Source: Sipunculus nudus
Lineage: Eukaryota; Annelida; Sipuncula; Golfingiida; Sipunculidae
DNA: 64,000 nucleotides
NCBI GenBank assembly: GCA_026874595.1
Contig: CM049306.1
Location: forward strand, 34,242,019 to 34,306,018
Direction of reading: 5' to 3'
Positions 23,969-36,261 of this stretch are shown one piece after another. The translations under genes and the position numbers were made by a program. Below the pieces are notes generated by a model. That model was not told the DNA's origin. It ran no database searches and saw nothing but the letters and a program-made list of their open reading frames with translations. Every line of letters starts with the position of its first letter. The first letter of the stretch is position 1.

Positions 23969-24072
23969 AAGTTGTATTTCTTGGGAAGAAGTTTGACCGA
24001 GCTGATGCAAATCCATCATTTAAACGGGCTACAAATGTCGAAACACCAAAGAGAAGATTAAACTGTCTGTGA
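23969..24072 (+). CDS. probable 3'-terminal coding exon of an unrecognised host gene
   Basis: A textbook acceptor (pyrimidine tract CTTTTTTCTTTTCCCTCTGCAG) is followed by 33 codons and a TGA stop. The peptide begins VVFLGKKFDRADANPSFK and ends RRLNCL; its composition is protein-like and highly charged. Two bases precede the first full codon, so the upstream exon should end in phase 1. No upstream partner exon was found within the preceding few kilobases, which is normal for long animal introns. The following about 300 bp could be the 3' UTR. The protein family is not recognised. The opposite-strand 60-codon frame over this region is taken as a shadow. Confidence 0.5.
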
Positions 24073-24854
24073 GCGAGACGGAAGCTGCCATATTGACTGA
24101 TGAACCCTGGGAAGGTCATTTCAGAGCAATGTCCTGCCTGTTAAATTGCTTCCAGAAATCCCTTTCGGCCGCATGTTTGATTTCGGGTTTCCAACGCAAT
24201 GTCATCGTGAATTGGTATCTTATCTAGTGTTAAATGATTTGAAGGAGGTGTATGTGTGTGCAGCTTGCATTTGGAAGGTATCTAGCGAAAGTGGAGTGTT
24301 CGAATTAACTGAAAGGCTAATTTGGTTTTAGTTGTATAAGATTTATTATGTCTTGCCTGTATATAGGTGCTTGGCAATTTATTAAAAGGTATTCATACTT
24401 TTATATTTACTGTCATCTCTTCTTATTCTGAGCAAAACTGCTTGAAAAAGATAAACCTGTATCAGTTTAGAAATTACGTCGAAAAAAAAGAAGAAGGGAT
24501 ACACTTAATTTATGGAAAGGAAAATATTCAGATAAGTTAATAAAAATCGGACAATATATGGGGGAAGTGATAGATACATGATCTTGTTCACCACGGTAAC
24601 GACATATGTTTTCCGACAACTAATACATATATTGCAAATGATAAAAATAAAGAAAAGCAATGTTCAGAGTCGAGGTGCATGATGTAGGCTCCGGCATACA
24701 TGTGATTTGTGTCATTTAAAGCGAGCTTTTCACCTTAATTAATGCAGAATTAATGTGGTTTATGGATAACTCTGCGTATATATTAATACATATTAAAAAT
24801 ACGGACGTATAAGCTTGTTTATCTAGAGAACCTAGACATATATGGTACACGTAC

Positions 24855-25009
24855 CCATGGGCGTATAGAGAAGATATGTGAATGGAGATGGCTCCTTGCG
24901 CGGAAGTTGAAAGAGGCGAGAGCATATAAAGCATTTGTCCCTTATCTGGTTCGTCTGTTTTCCGCCAGATATCCTTGTTAGATGTGTTTTTACTACGACC
25001 GGCGGCCAT
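24855..25009 (-). CDS. possible first coding exon, unrecognised
   Basis: On the minus strand GCTAAAATGGCC gives a start in a good context. It is followed by 51 codons starting MAAGRSKNTSNKDIWRKTDE and then CCATGG/GTACGT, an acceptable donor. The N-terminal half is hydrophilic and basic, like a soluble protein start. Evidence is limited to the start context, the donor and the peptide composition. It could equally be a repeat-derived frame. Confidence 0.25.
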
Positions 25010-25123
25010 TTTAGCGGGGACCTTCACTGTTTCAGTTGAGGTAGAAAAATAAATAGTTTTCAATAAAATTTCAACAAGTGTTGACGCGTACATAAAATGT
25101 GTAAAAACAGTAAAATAATACAT

Positions 25124-26410
25124 CCTCCATAAACAGAAATAAGGTAAACACCCAGTGTGTACATAAATAATTTATGAGGGGCAGACTATGATGAGTTAAT
25201 TATTAAAAAATAATATAATATATGATAGTTGATAAGATATTTAGTACGAGAACTTTATTTTATATGACATACCTCTGAAGGGTAACTCTCCATAGTCTAA
25301 AATTTGTGCACTCTCTAATAGAATTGTATGCTTTAATAGACCTCTATATAACCTGTTCAGTAAAATATTGGAAGAGAACGAGTTAAATTTGATTAAAACA
25401 CCTTTCTCACGGCCTGTTTGGGCCACGGTCTATAAAAAAAGTTAGAAGCAACTCATACGACTCGGTAGGCATTCATATAGCTCTGGTAAGCCTACGTGAG
25501 TGGTGAAACAAGTCGTACGGGGAAATGCAGCGCAACGGCCATCCATCCTATTGCATTGTTAGCGTGATAACTATCGGGTAATCTTAATATTAGTAAATGA
25601 GTGATGAAATAACACAAAATTATACTTGTGAACCTTTATACCAAAGTGTAAGTCCATTTCCTTGGAACAGGTCATTTCCTTTGTCGCGTACAAGTTGTAA
25701 ATGTATCATTCTGTAACCTGTGCGACCAATGCTTGTATTCATGGGGTCAGACAATTAAAGAAACATACAGGGCGAATTTGTCAATGTGCTGAATTACAAA
25801 GGAATGTTGCTCCCACACGGTAGGTGTTATTAGAAAGTATACAACATATCTAACGATGAGTCTGGTCTTTTTAAGTGACAGCGCGTACCTGTATGCTATG
25901 TGATGTTGTCATAAATGACAAAAATATTTGCATTAGAGTTTCTCTGTTTCGTCCAGATTTTAATATTTTCTCCCCCTTCACGCTTCAGAATAGTACCCTT
26001 TCCTTTCTGTCTAGTTCAGATTACCGGGCATAAATTTAGAGAATCGATCTAAAATTAACCCCGGAAGTGACTTGAAGTTGATTTCAGCCTACCCCTACAA
26101 TTTCAGATCACCCACTCAAAAAGAGATTTCATTATGTTTTTACTAATATATATCGTAATTTCGTTATCATTAAATTCACAAATAAAGTTGATTGACAGTA
26201 TTTGGTGAAATGTATGAGACAATATTAATATTATTTTTTTCAACAACGATAAACATTCTGAAACATTAATTTTTTTTCCAGATACTTATTCTTGCTTAAA
26301 ATTTGTACCTTTTGTCTGATTTTATGCAATAAAAATACAATGTTTAAAGGCTAATGTGAAAACGATTTCCGAGGATGGGGTTGGGTCATCTAAAATAAAG
26401 TGAGCAGGCG
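25124..26410. other. no gene seen
   Basis: AT-rich, with no domain, tandem array or RNA gene recognised. The 61-codon minus frame at 25241-25426 has no supporting context. Confidence 0.45.
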
Positions 26411-26415
26411 GCGGA

Positions 26416-26479
26416 GGGGGGATCGCTCTGTAGACCTTCCGATTCGAAAGTCCACCGCCTTCACCACTATGCTATGTCC
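26416..26479 (-). mobile_element. decayed tRNA-like SINE head
   Basis: The minus strand reads ACATAGCATAGTGGTGAAGG (A box TAGCATAGTGG), then GGACTTTCGAATCGGAAGGT, which matches a tRNA anticodon arm, then GGTCTACAGAGCGATCCCC where the T arm and B box should be. The T arm is too damaged for a functional tRNA gene, so a SINE head or tRNA pseudogene fits best. Confidence 0.45.
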
Positions 26480-26844
26480 TGCTCCAAGGTCTACTGTAAC
26501 TTAAGACTTGGCGTTTTTCTTGTGGTATCGTTAAGCCAACAAATTAGTCTTACTTACCTGTGCGTACTTGATAATGATATCAAGATTGTTAGCCTTTCTA
26601 TGTCTGCCCTGCAGGAACAAGCTTGGCCAGTTATTTTATTATCAGAGCGCCACGTTTACTTACTTGACAGGGGTCTTAATGTTGTAGCGACAGCATGTTT
26701 TTCAGTACGGGTATGCCACGGCCCTATTGTTTGTGCAAAAGCTGGTTCGTGCACTCCGGACGTTAAGATGCTCTGGGCAATATGGGACAACGTTGTTGGT
26801 CACTCATGGTCCTTGGTTGACTCATTTACGAACGCAGTCAGGAG

Positions 26845-27143
26845 TGTTTGCGTTCGTCTCCGTTCGCGTTCGTGTGTTTCTGTGTGTTTGTTCACAATAT
26901 CACTCACGCAATAATAAAGGGAATGTCATGAAATTTTCAGGACATTTCGGGAATGGACATATGATATATCGATCAGATTTTGGTGTAGAACCAAAACATG
27001 ATCCGGATTCAGGAAGGCCATCAATGAATATTCACAAATATACAGGCACTTACATATAAACTTCGAAATATATGTCGAATAAAGTGAATTAAAACTCGAG
27101 ATTGGGAGCATCCCACAATAGGGACCCTCCTTTTGGCGGAGGC
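26845..27143. mobile_element. GCCTCCGCC-ended miniature repeat, copy 2
   Basis: It shares GTCATGAAATTTTCAGGACA, ATCAGATTTTGGTGTAG and CAATGAATATTCACAAAT with 15274-15625, and ends in GGCGGAGGC. The left inverted end is not clear. The 146- and 110-codon frames overlapping here run through the repeat and have no recognisable domain. A 16-base G run follows at 27203-27218. Confidence 0.6.
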
Positions 27144-27487
27144 TTGAATTCCTTATAATGCAGGTTTCATATTGTTGATATGATGCTATTTTTTGCTTGA
27201 TCGGGGGGGGGGGGGGGGCAAATTTTGATTACAAGCACTTGAGAGAATCCTCGGAGTAGAAGATTCGTTATTATGACAACTTTGCAAAGAAGTAAATGGA
27301 CTTTTGTTAATAAATGGTTGATTTAGGTAATTGGTTGCTATGCAGATAATGAAATGAATTGTCATACTATCTCCATTTAGCTGACCAGAAAACATGTCAG
27401 AACAGGTTTACAGCTCTACGATAATGAATACATCCAGAATGTCTCAAGTTTGAAGTAAAATGCAGATTAGCGAATACTTGTACACAC

Positions 27488-28194
27488 TAGTCTTGCGTGA
27501 TATTATCGGTGTATTGGTATATCGCAACACGGTGTTTCGGATATAGAGTATTGCGATACAGTTTTCAAATACAGAATTTTTCCATATTTTGCAAAACATG
27601 TCTACAAATGACTTTTTAAAAGTAAACAATAATGTTTATGTTGCAAATTTAAACATATGAATTTAGGCTCGCATTAATGGCAGGCTTAAAGTGAAAGTCG
27701 CTATACCGAGTATTTGGACGTTTAATAGGAAATTTACTAGTAGTCCTGATATATGTTACACCAAAGGTCTGTCGAAGAAAATTTGGATATCAGCGTGAGA
27801 ACTATTTCCATACAACAAAAAGACAGAGATGTTGAACAAGTTCATCATAATTAATCTTTCATTAATATCCTCTCTTCACATCTTATGGTTACTGCATGAA
27901 TATCAAGTTTCAAGTTAACAGATCTATTTTTTAAGAATGGCAGCCTAGCGATGCTAAACCACAGTCCAGAAGAATCTAATTGCTAAGTTTTTTACACACG
28001 TAAGGCTGTTATTAAACATGATAAAGAACGATTAATATTAATAAAACATTACTAGTATATATATATAATATATACAAAACACAATCATTTCCTATAAATT
28101 TGATACAATTAAATTATCGCAATACGTACCGCAATACCCTAGCGCATATCGCAATATATTGCAATACGAAATTTTTAGGTGATACCCAGCCCTA
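27488..28194 (+). mobile_element. TATCGCGATAC-ended miniature element, copy 2
   Basis: The left end TAGTCTTGCGTGATATTATC and the right end (minus strand TAGGGCTGGGTATCACC) are inverted relatives of copy 1. The internal words CATTAATGGCAGGCTTAAAG and AATTAATCTTTCATTAATA are shared. The flanks GTACACAC (27480-27487) and GCTTACAC (28195-28202) agree at 5 of 8 positions, compatible with a decayed 8-bp target duplication as expected for hAT-type insertions. Confidence 0.65.
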
Positions 28195-29672
28195 GCTTAC
28201 ACATATTCTCCTCACGCTCTTCAGACCAATGAGAACCTAGTAGCGCATTGTGCATCCACCTCCTTGTGAGTCTTTGCTCTGTGGCAGCCCTGGTGGTGGC
28301 ACCCAGAAACACCTGCTACACAAAGCAGCAGTTAAACGAAGGAATTCTAGGACGACTGCAGTGTATAACTAATCTAATTACTCATGACGCATTACCAATG
28401 GTACCTGTCCCTAGCATATGAAACCTGAAATCCAGAAAACTTAATGACATATTTTTTATCGTATGATTACAATTAAACCTTCCCACGAACAAGCGCACTG
28501 CGCGTAAAGCTCCCACGTTGTTTTCGGGTCTTATAAGCTAGCATCATAGGTTCATTGTGTACAAACCATGCAGAACCACACCATTACTTAGCATAAGGCA
28601 GGGTTATTAGGTTATATCATCTGATATATAATAAAATATGACCTTTCTAAAAAAAGGACCAGAACATTTATTGTCAGTTGTCACAAACTGGTGTCGAAAG
28701 CGTATGTTTGGAAAGTTCAATTAACCTGTATTGATAGTCAGTGTCACAGACAGGACATGGGTCTTACAGTGATAGGTTACGTAATCCCAATAGCACGAGA
28801 TGGTGTTATGTGTATGAAGCTTTTCATCAAGAACAGAGACTGGGCCCTGATGCGATTGGCTGATACAAAGTGTGACGTCACAGACAAAATTATGAAATGA
28901 CTTAAATCTAGCATTATATGATGTTTTTGTCCTTTCCTGAAAATTTGGGGCTGACAGTGTCAGAAATATTTAGCTTTATGAGATCTTGAATGTTTTGTCA
29001 CAGGGGATATCCCTGTGTTTTACGTCACTGCCGAGTTGACAGTGCGCATAAATGTGCCAATAGTTTTTTTTTCATATCACACAACCTCACTTTTTTTTAA
29101 GAAATATATAGATAAAAAAATGTTATTCGACAAGGAATTGGGTTCAGTGTATGGAAAAACTATATTAATATTTTATCATTGGCAATTGTGCTATATGATG
29201 ATATAATGAGAGTTGGAATTCGTATCCTTGAGCAAAAATATACCTAAAGGAATACGTTTCACACAAACACACAGATACCGCCAACACACATACCCAAAAC
29301 ATTTTCTATCCCTTAGATATTAAATTCTTTGTTTATTTGAAACTCTTATAATCGAAATATTTGGATATTTAAGAATAAAATATCTAACAGGCAGGCTCTA
29401 TTTTCGGCTGATTGAAATCCACTATCCAGAGAACTCGATAATTACCCTTATCATTGTCGCCCGAGCCGATACGGTTATGTAGTTTTCACGCCTCTGCATT
29501 TGACACTACCCCAGCCAAAGCGACTTAAGGGACTCCAAACGAACTTACAGCAATCACCAGAGGGTGCTGTTTATTACATCCCGGGTTGATTTTTGATTAA
29601 ACAAAGTGACAGGGTGATGGCAAGAGTGACGATGAAACTAGCCCGTCATGTACATTCTTTAGGTATATATAT

Positions 29673-29704
<32 letters not shown>

Positions 29705-31960
29705 CTGAATTTATGTATATATAACCTCCTCATTTCGCGGTCGTTACTCTTCATTATGAAGTAAAAAGGAAAAATTTAAACGGTATAAATGATATCTAAT
29801 GTTGTTTTATGGATAAGGCTGGAATATACAGAAATTTAACACCTGATATTACGTGCCAGATCAGATATATTTGTAACTCTTTTGATATCCGGTAAAGTAA
29901 AATCTACACAATATATGAAATAGATGTTCCTATAGATTTTGTCTCGCCAATATTCTTTCTAGAGACGTTTCAGCCGCTAATGGAAGGTTCTGTGGACCGG
30001 AGATGTAAACTTGTTCATATGTTCTTACGGTGTTCTCCTGTCGTTACGATTCGCTCGGATGTTCGGTCGTCTCGTGGGTCTGGCTGTTTGACATTAGAGT
30101 TTGTAGTTTAAAGGTTACCAGTTGACATTTAGAATGGAGATGTATGAAAATTATCGAAATAAATATGGCTAGTTTCATACAGTTTTGAGCTGTAGCTTTG
30201 TACATTGCACATATCAAATGAACAACCAACAATGAGTATGACCATTATATATAATTGATATATATTTACATCACATGTTTTGTCCCGGCCAAGTAAGGGA
30301 ACGCCTTTTAAAACCCTGCCTGGGCTTCAGTATTCGCTTTTACTAATAAAATGCTTAAAATAAAACGTGATTTTATGCACGGATAGACTTGACTCCGTGC
30401 AAGCTCTTGTCACTAAAAGAGGGTCATATAGTGGTAAATTAGTTATATGAGTATCCGCAAGATGGCGGTACCGATGCAAAGTGAGATACAACGCGGGAAC
30501 GTTTGATTTATCTGTCAGAAGCAACAGTTAAGTTATAACTTTTCCATAGACTGGGCCAGTCTACACCTTTATTCGATATCAATGGTTTAAAATACTGAGT
30601 GTACATTTCTGTTTTCTCGGCCAGTATGCACCGTTGCATGTATAACCCAATAACTAGTTCTGGTGGTAAGAGCTTACATGTGATGCAACCACAGTAGCAC
30701 ACATTTTTGCTCAAGTTCATTCATTTCATAAGTCTTTCTAAGAGGGGTCCTCTATCCCAACACAACGAAAATAAAATAAAAAATGTTTATCATTTTGTTT
30801 TGTCTTTATTGGTAAAAGTGGGCTTTGATTCTTGATATTGCACGGTTTGTGCTCCATATAACCTGCAATATTTAATGTTAATATAGAGAGGACATATATT
30901 CTGTGAGTCAGTCCTCTTTGTCACAGGTCAATTATATATAAATAAACAACAACATCATGTATACTGTATATATTCTTGTTGAAATAAAATGAATTGGAGT
31001 TAGGAATCATTAAGTTCCGGTTATTAAAGAATTGGACGAAATTATTATTATAAAAATTTTATCCAATTTTAAAATATCTTAAGCTTCTGGCTCTTTTTTA
31101 ATCGTTTAAAAAGATGATGTCTTCATCCAGTCCGATATAATTTTATGTCTTAAAAAATAAATTGTAGCATATTCAGGTATATTTTTCAGCCTGTTATGTT
31201 TTAAATTATTATTAACAATATATTTGTTATTTAACATTTCTCAGTCATGTCAAACATTTTAAAACGTATGATAAAAACTTGGTAACCAAGGCCTTTTCTG
31301 TATCGCTTCAATATTGCCGACCACAGTCTTATAAATATTAAATGCAAAATGGCTGTACGAGAGCAGTCATGCAAGCCCTTACGGCTCACGCCTTTTTTTT
31401 ATACAGCCCTTCACACAGAAAATTTAGCATTCAAAACCATTTCTGACGCAGCTTTTGACGGTGGGATACAGAGTAATATGTGAGGGCAAGAAAATATGGA
31501 GGAAATTCGAACTTTCTTTGAAAACTTTCACCTGGCTATCTAAAGTAAAAAGTGTTGTTACAAGCCTGTTTTAGATGATATTCCGGAGGCCGTTAGTGTT
31601 GACGCCGAGTCTGTGACAAAAAGAGATCTTGTTTGCACTTTATGCCTCGCGCCAGATGTCAGGTGCATTAACCAGAAGTCAATCACAGAGTTTCAATGAT
31701 GCATTGAATAGGAAGTCCAGTCTCCTATTTCACAGCAGCTGACAATTACAAGAGATTTGGGAGACATGCCACAAGTCGCCTTGTGACAGCTCCGGGGCCG
31801 CCTTCATGATCTTGCTATCACGCACGTGAACAAAAGAACGCTTGAAAGTACCGCCCCGATGAAGGGAAGTTAGGCCACCATCCATTCTTGTTAAAATGGT
31901 TGCAATACAGGTGACGACTAGTTTATAATGCATAAAAAATAAAATAATAATAATAATAAC

Positions 31961-31995
<35 letters not shown>

Positions 31996-32060
31996 TAATA
32001 GTATAAAAAAATAATATTAATACTAGTAATAATAATAATAAAAAATACCATAATAATTAT

Positions 32061-32115
<55 letters not shown>

Positions 32116-34270
32116 TATAAATCCATTGAATAATTAACCTTGAATTTTAGTACACCCGGAGCTAAACCTCGTGCTAAAACTGATTTAATAACTGAATGCT
32201 AGAATGATTGAGTTATTGATTTGTCCAATTGATTTACTTATAAACAAAATTAGCATCCCTGCTGCTAAGCACAGAACCAGAAGGATGAATGGTTCACAGA
32301 TATAAGGTACGCAGAAACATATATAGTGTAATGGTAGAATCAACAAGCGGAATCCAACAGATAACTGAGTCAATAATCTAATCTTCCAGTTGATAACTTA
32401 CATAAAATATAATTTGTATTTAATAAAAAAATTAACATAATAGTAACATTGTATAATTATAAAAAAAAGTCTCTTTAAGGGGGTGAAATCGCAAGGGATA
32501 TAGGATGAAGCTGTTAATTAATTCCACGGATAATCTGAAACAGATTCATTCTGTCCTCGATAGGATTATAAATTTGTTAAGTTACTGGGGTATTCTGAGG
32601 CGACTGTGATGCGAGTTCGCTACACTGATATTGCGATATGCCTATACACGATAATGCCGCAGAATACAGCATACCGACTTGTCCAGTATGACGTGACAGG
32701 AAACACAGCTAGACAGATGGCATATTGTAATTCACGTCTGTCTGTTTGTCTTGTCAAATGTCTATTTAGTTTAAAAGAAATTCACCAAAATCAAAGAAAT
32801 ATTATGAGTAAAAAACAAAGTGAATAGCGACAATGGTGAATATACATAACCTTAACACAGTCTCGAAGATGGCAAAAATAACACATTTCCTTTGTTTGAA
32901 CCATTTATACCGTCAACGTGATAATTTCGTTCTACAAATACAGTTATTACAGTTAAGAATCCATGGGATTCGAAATACGAAGCCAAAAACCGATTTTATG
33001 AAGCAAGATTACCAAATCAAGACTAGTTAATTCCTCACGCTGAATTTCGAAGTAATTCTGAGCATTTTGCTAGGATTAGATTTAATTAGAATTTTAATGA
33101 CAATTGTTCACAACACCGTTCACTAAGATAAATATCCATTGGGTCGTTGATATTTACCGCTTCCTATATTCCATGCACCATCAGTTAACTCCATAACCTT
33201 AATTTATATTAAAGATTCATACATGATCATGCACCTCGTACGTCATTATCTAAAGGTCCCTATGTCTGGAGAGTTACTTTCTTTACATTTTAATTTCAAA
33301 TATTTTGTATTCTATAAATGATCATATTGGAATGCGAGTGATTTGATTGCACATTCGACGATAAGAACCTTTTTTTAGTGTGTAAGCTGCAGTAATCATT
33401 AATCTAATAGTGGCATTTGCAGGCTGGTAATTTGATATCTTTGTGGTTAGTTAAAATTCGACACGGCACGACAATTTGAACTAATAGCCTAATTAGTGAA
33501 AGATAATAGTCGGCAGGACCTTGTGTTTATATAATCAACGGTGAACAAGCATTTTTTTTTTTGCATGAAATAATGATAATTGTTCATGGTTATGACATCG
33601 TGACGCAGGCCGCTACATTCAGCCCGAAATGACATTTAGAATGACTTTCAGTTCCTCAGCTAATCAACTCCTGTCTCACCATACGGATCAGTATTTCGCC
33701 GAATCGGGGTATTCGATTTCCTATTTATAACTAGATTTTTCTTTTCTTTTTTTTTAACTTCTGCAGTAATGAAATTACTTCAACAGTCATTGTCATGAGA
33801 TTTGAGGACACGTAACAAATAAAAGGATAAATAAATTATTGTGTTATTAAAATCCAGAAAAACAGCATTTTTAGATGAAGCTTATGCTTGGGCAAGGAAC
33901 GACATCTATCTTTCAACTACGGCGCATGTTTTAACTCATTAAGAGTTTCTCTACAACTTTTCTCCTTCCTTTTTTTGCTATTTTTAACAGTAATGAAGCT
34001 TCTGCAGATATTAATGATGTTTACAATTTCTTAGACATTTCATTACAAGTATTACCTCGTAAAGTCCGAAAAAAGAACCCAACAAAATAATGTTGATTGG
34101 TTTTGTCTTTTGTCTAAATGCACAAGGGACAAAAATAAGCAGTCCAATATGTTAAAAAAGGGGGGAGAACGATCATTGAACCGCAAAAAGCTAGCTAATT
34201 GGTTCTTTAAAAATATGTTATTGTAGATGTCTGATAAATAACTGCATATGCATACATGCAGGCGAATTCA
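28195..34270. other. no gene; several microsatellites
   Basis: Six kilobases without a recognised gene. Simple repeats include TA tracts at about 29663-29705 and 32063-32109 and an ATT/AAT tract at about 31945-32040. The frame at 28691-28900 is moderately protein-like but has no start context or domain. Confidence 0.4.
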
Positions 34271-34274
34271 TTGG

Positions 34275-34291
34275 GAACTCTCTCTCCTTTC

Positions 34292-34380
<89 letters not shown>
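34275..34380. repeat. (CT)n then (TA)n compound microsatellite
   Basis: A CT-rich run at 34275-34334 is followed by a TA run to 34380. It lies 100 bp upstream of the truncated LINE, so it may mark the disordered 5' junction. Confidence 0.9.
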
Positions 34381-34386
<6 letters not shown>

Positions 34387-34481
34387 TCATTAGGCAAGCA
34401 GATAAACCCTATAATACAATTCCATTTTTTTAATAAGTCTAAATGCAGAAGGGTATATAATTGTTTTCTTTTTAAAATGCA

Positions 34482-35917
34482 ATCGTAGACGTGCGGATAG
34501 GGAGTGACCTTTCGCATGCATTTAATATATTACAGTCTGTTAGACAAGGAGGTATTTCATCACCTTGGCTGTACCTTGTTTATATAAATGAACTATTAAT
34601 ACAACTACGAAAAAGCGGGATTGGTGCGACTATTGATGGGACCTATTGTGGGTCACCCAGTCAGGCGGATGACGTCTGTCTACTGACATCGTCTCCGAGA
34701 GCGCTCCAAGCACTTTTGGATATTTGTGGGACCTATAGTAAAATGTGGAGGTTTCATTATAATGTAAGCAAAACAAAAATAGTAATCTTTGGAATAAACA
34801 GAGTTCCTAACATATCTTGGTACTTAGGCGATAAATTGGTATCAAAAGATCATAAAGTAAAACATGTTGGTATAATGTGGACAAATAACCTGAACAGCAG
34901 GGACCGCACAACGCAGGCTTTTAGGAAAGGCAGAATCGCTTTGATGTCTGTAGTCGGGTTGGCAGGTGACTCGAAACTTAATCCTATTACTATGGGTAAG
35001 CTCCTGCGGTCAGTAATATTACCGCGGGCGTTATTTGGGTGTGAATTACGGAACTGTCTCTCCGAGACAGAGTATTTAGAACTGGAACGATTGCTTAGAT
35101 TTTGCCTTAAAGTTTCTCAGGGTTTTCGAAAACGCACACGTTCGGTATGTGTAACCAGTATGCTTGGGTTTTTTAGTATGCGAGGATTTATAGACATTTC
35201 TAAACTTTTATTCTTGCGCCGGTTATGTTGTTTACCAATAGGAAATTCATGTAAGACCATTTTCTTTTCAAGATTTTATCAAGTCAGTATTTGCAAACGG
35301 TCAACAAGTAAGGGTTTTGCTAATGACATTATTGACATCCTTAAGAAATACAACTTAATGTACACGTTAGAGCAGTTCCTCAGTTATGGGCTGTTTCCTG
35401 GAAAACAAGTCTGGAAAAAGGTTGTTATGCAAGCGGTAGCGTCGAATGAACAACTAATTTTCGAAGAAAATGCTGCCGGGGATGCCCACCTTACAAATTT
35501 TAATAAAGTCATGCCGTTTTGTTGTATCAAACCATCTCCCTTGTGTAGAGCAGCCATGTACTTTCCGCGTTCCTTGTTCGTATTCATGTTTTTAGCTCGA
35601 CTGCTAGTAGATCCATACCTACGTTATACTGATAATGAATTTGTATACAATGTGGCTGCATGGTCTCAGACAAAGTAGAACACTGTGTATTTGACTGCAA
35701 TGCCTTAAATGGCAAGAGACAAAAAATCTGGACCACGATGCGTTTGAACATGCAAGATATTTTAATTGATTATTTAGTTTTAGATCGAAATATATTGATT
35801 GAGGCGGTGTTAGGAGGGCCTATGCCAGATGACTTATTTCTTGGGGACGAGGAATATTTTACATTTTTAGATATATGGGCTAAGTTCATATATTTTTCAG
35901 TACAAGTTACCTCATGA
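34482..35917 (+). pseudogene. 5'-truncated LINE reverse transcriptase ORF with one frameshift
   Basis: The long frame (34491-35678, 395 codons, no internal stop) starts inside a non-LTR reverse transcriptase. In order: SVRQGGISSPWLYLVYIN (motif before the catalytic loop, about residues 16-33), SQADDVCLLTSS, where the usual tyrosine of the catalytic YADD box is glutamine (residues 58-61), NVSKTKIVIFG (palm motif D), LGDKLVSKDHKVKHVGIMW (motif E region) and a thumb-like region. Near 35660 the frame breaks and continues in the frame ending at 35917 with VEHCVFDCN, the histidine-cysteine pattern of the C-terminal zinc knuckle. Everything upstream of this motif (endonuclease, first RT motifs) is absent; an in-frame TAA lies at 34473. 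It is therefore a dead 5'-truncated copy. The clade was not determined. Confidence 0.82.
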
Positions 35918-36261
35918 AGCATGCATGCTTGCTTGCATTTAGTGTCATTTAAAACATGTACCAACTGTTTAATTATGCTTTATTGTATGCACTGGAATAT
36001 GTGCTAACATATGGCTGTCACTGTATATTTTCATTATTATAACTATAATGAAGCCTGTTTCTAGATAATAATTTAAAAGTAACAATTCTCAGTTCAATTC
36101 CTTTTGTTTAATTCCTTGTGTTTCGTTTGGTAATTCTTTATCTTCTTATATGTCGCACTTTTGTATCTTTGCATATTAGTGAATTTTCTGCCTTCACGCA
36201 TATATATATTGATTGTATATCTTCATCAATGGAGGAAATAAAGACTTTCAATCAATCAATC
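35918..36261 (+). mobile_element. LINE 3' UTR and (AATC)n tail
   Basis: After the second ORF piece about 320 bp of AT-rich sequence leads to AATAAAG (36237) and then TCAATCAATCAATC (36248-36261). A short tandem tail in place of poly(A) is typical of several LINE groups. The tail runs directly into the 32-bp minisatellite. Confidence 0.7.

Noticed and set aside
26474-27059. 146- and 110-codon overlapping plus frames
   Set aside because: They run into the GCCTCCGCC-type repeat and show no domain; the two frames overlap each other in different phases.
28691-28900. 69-codon plus frame with protein-like composition
   Set aside because: It begins at GTG without a start context, has no splice sites that convince, and no recognisable motif.
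34218-34517. 99-codon minus frame with (RE)n and (IY)n
   Set aside because: Translation of the CT and TA microsatellites.
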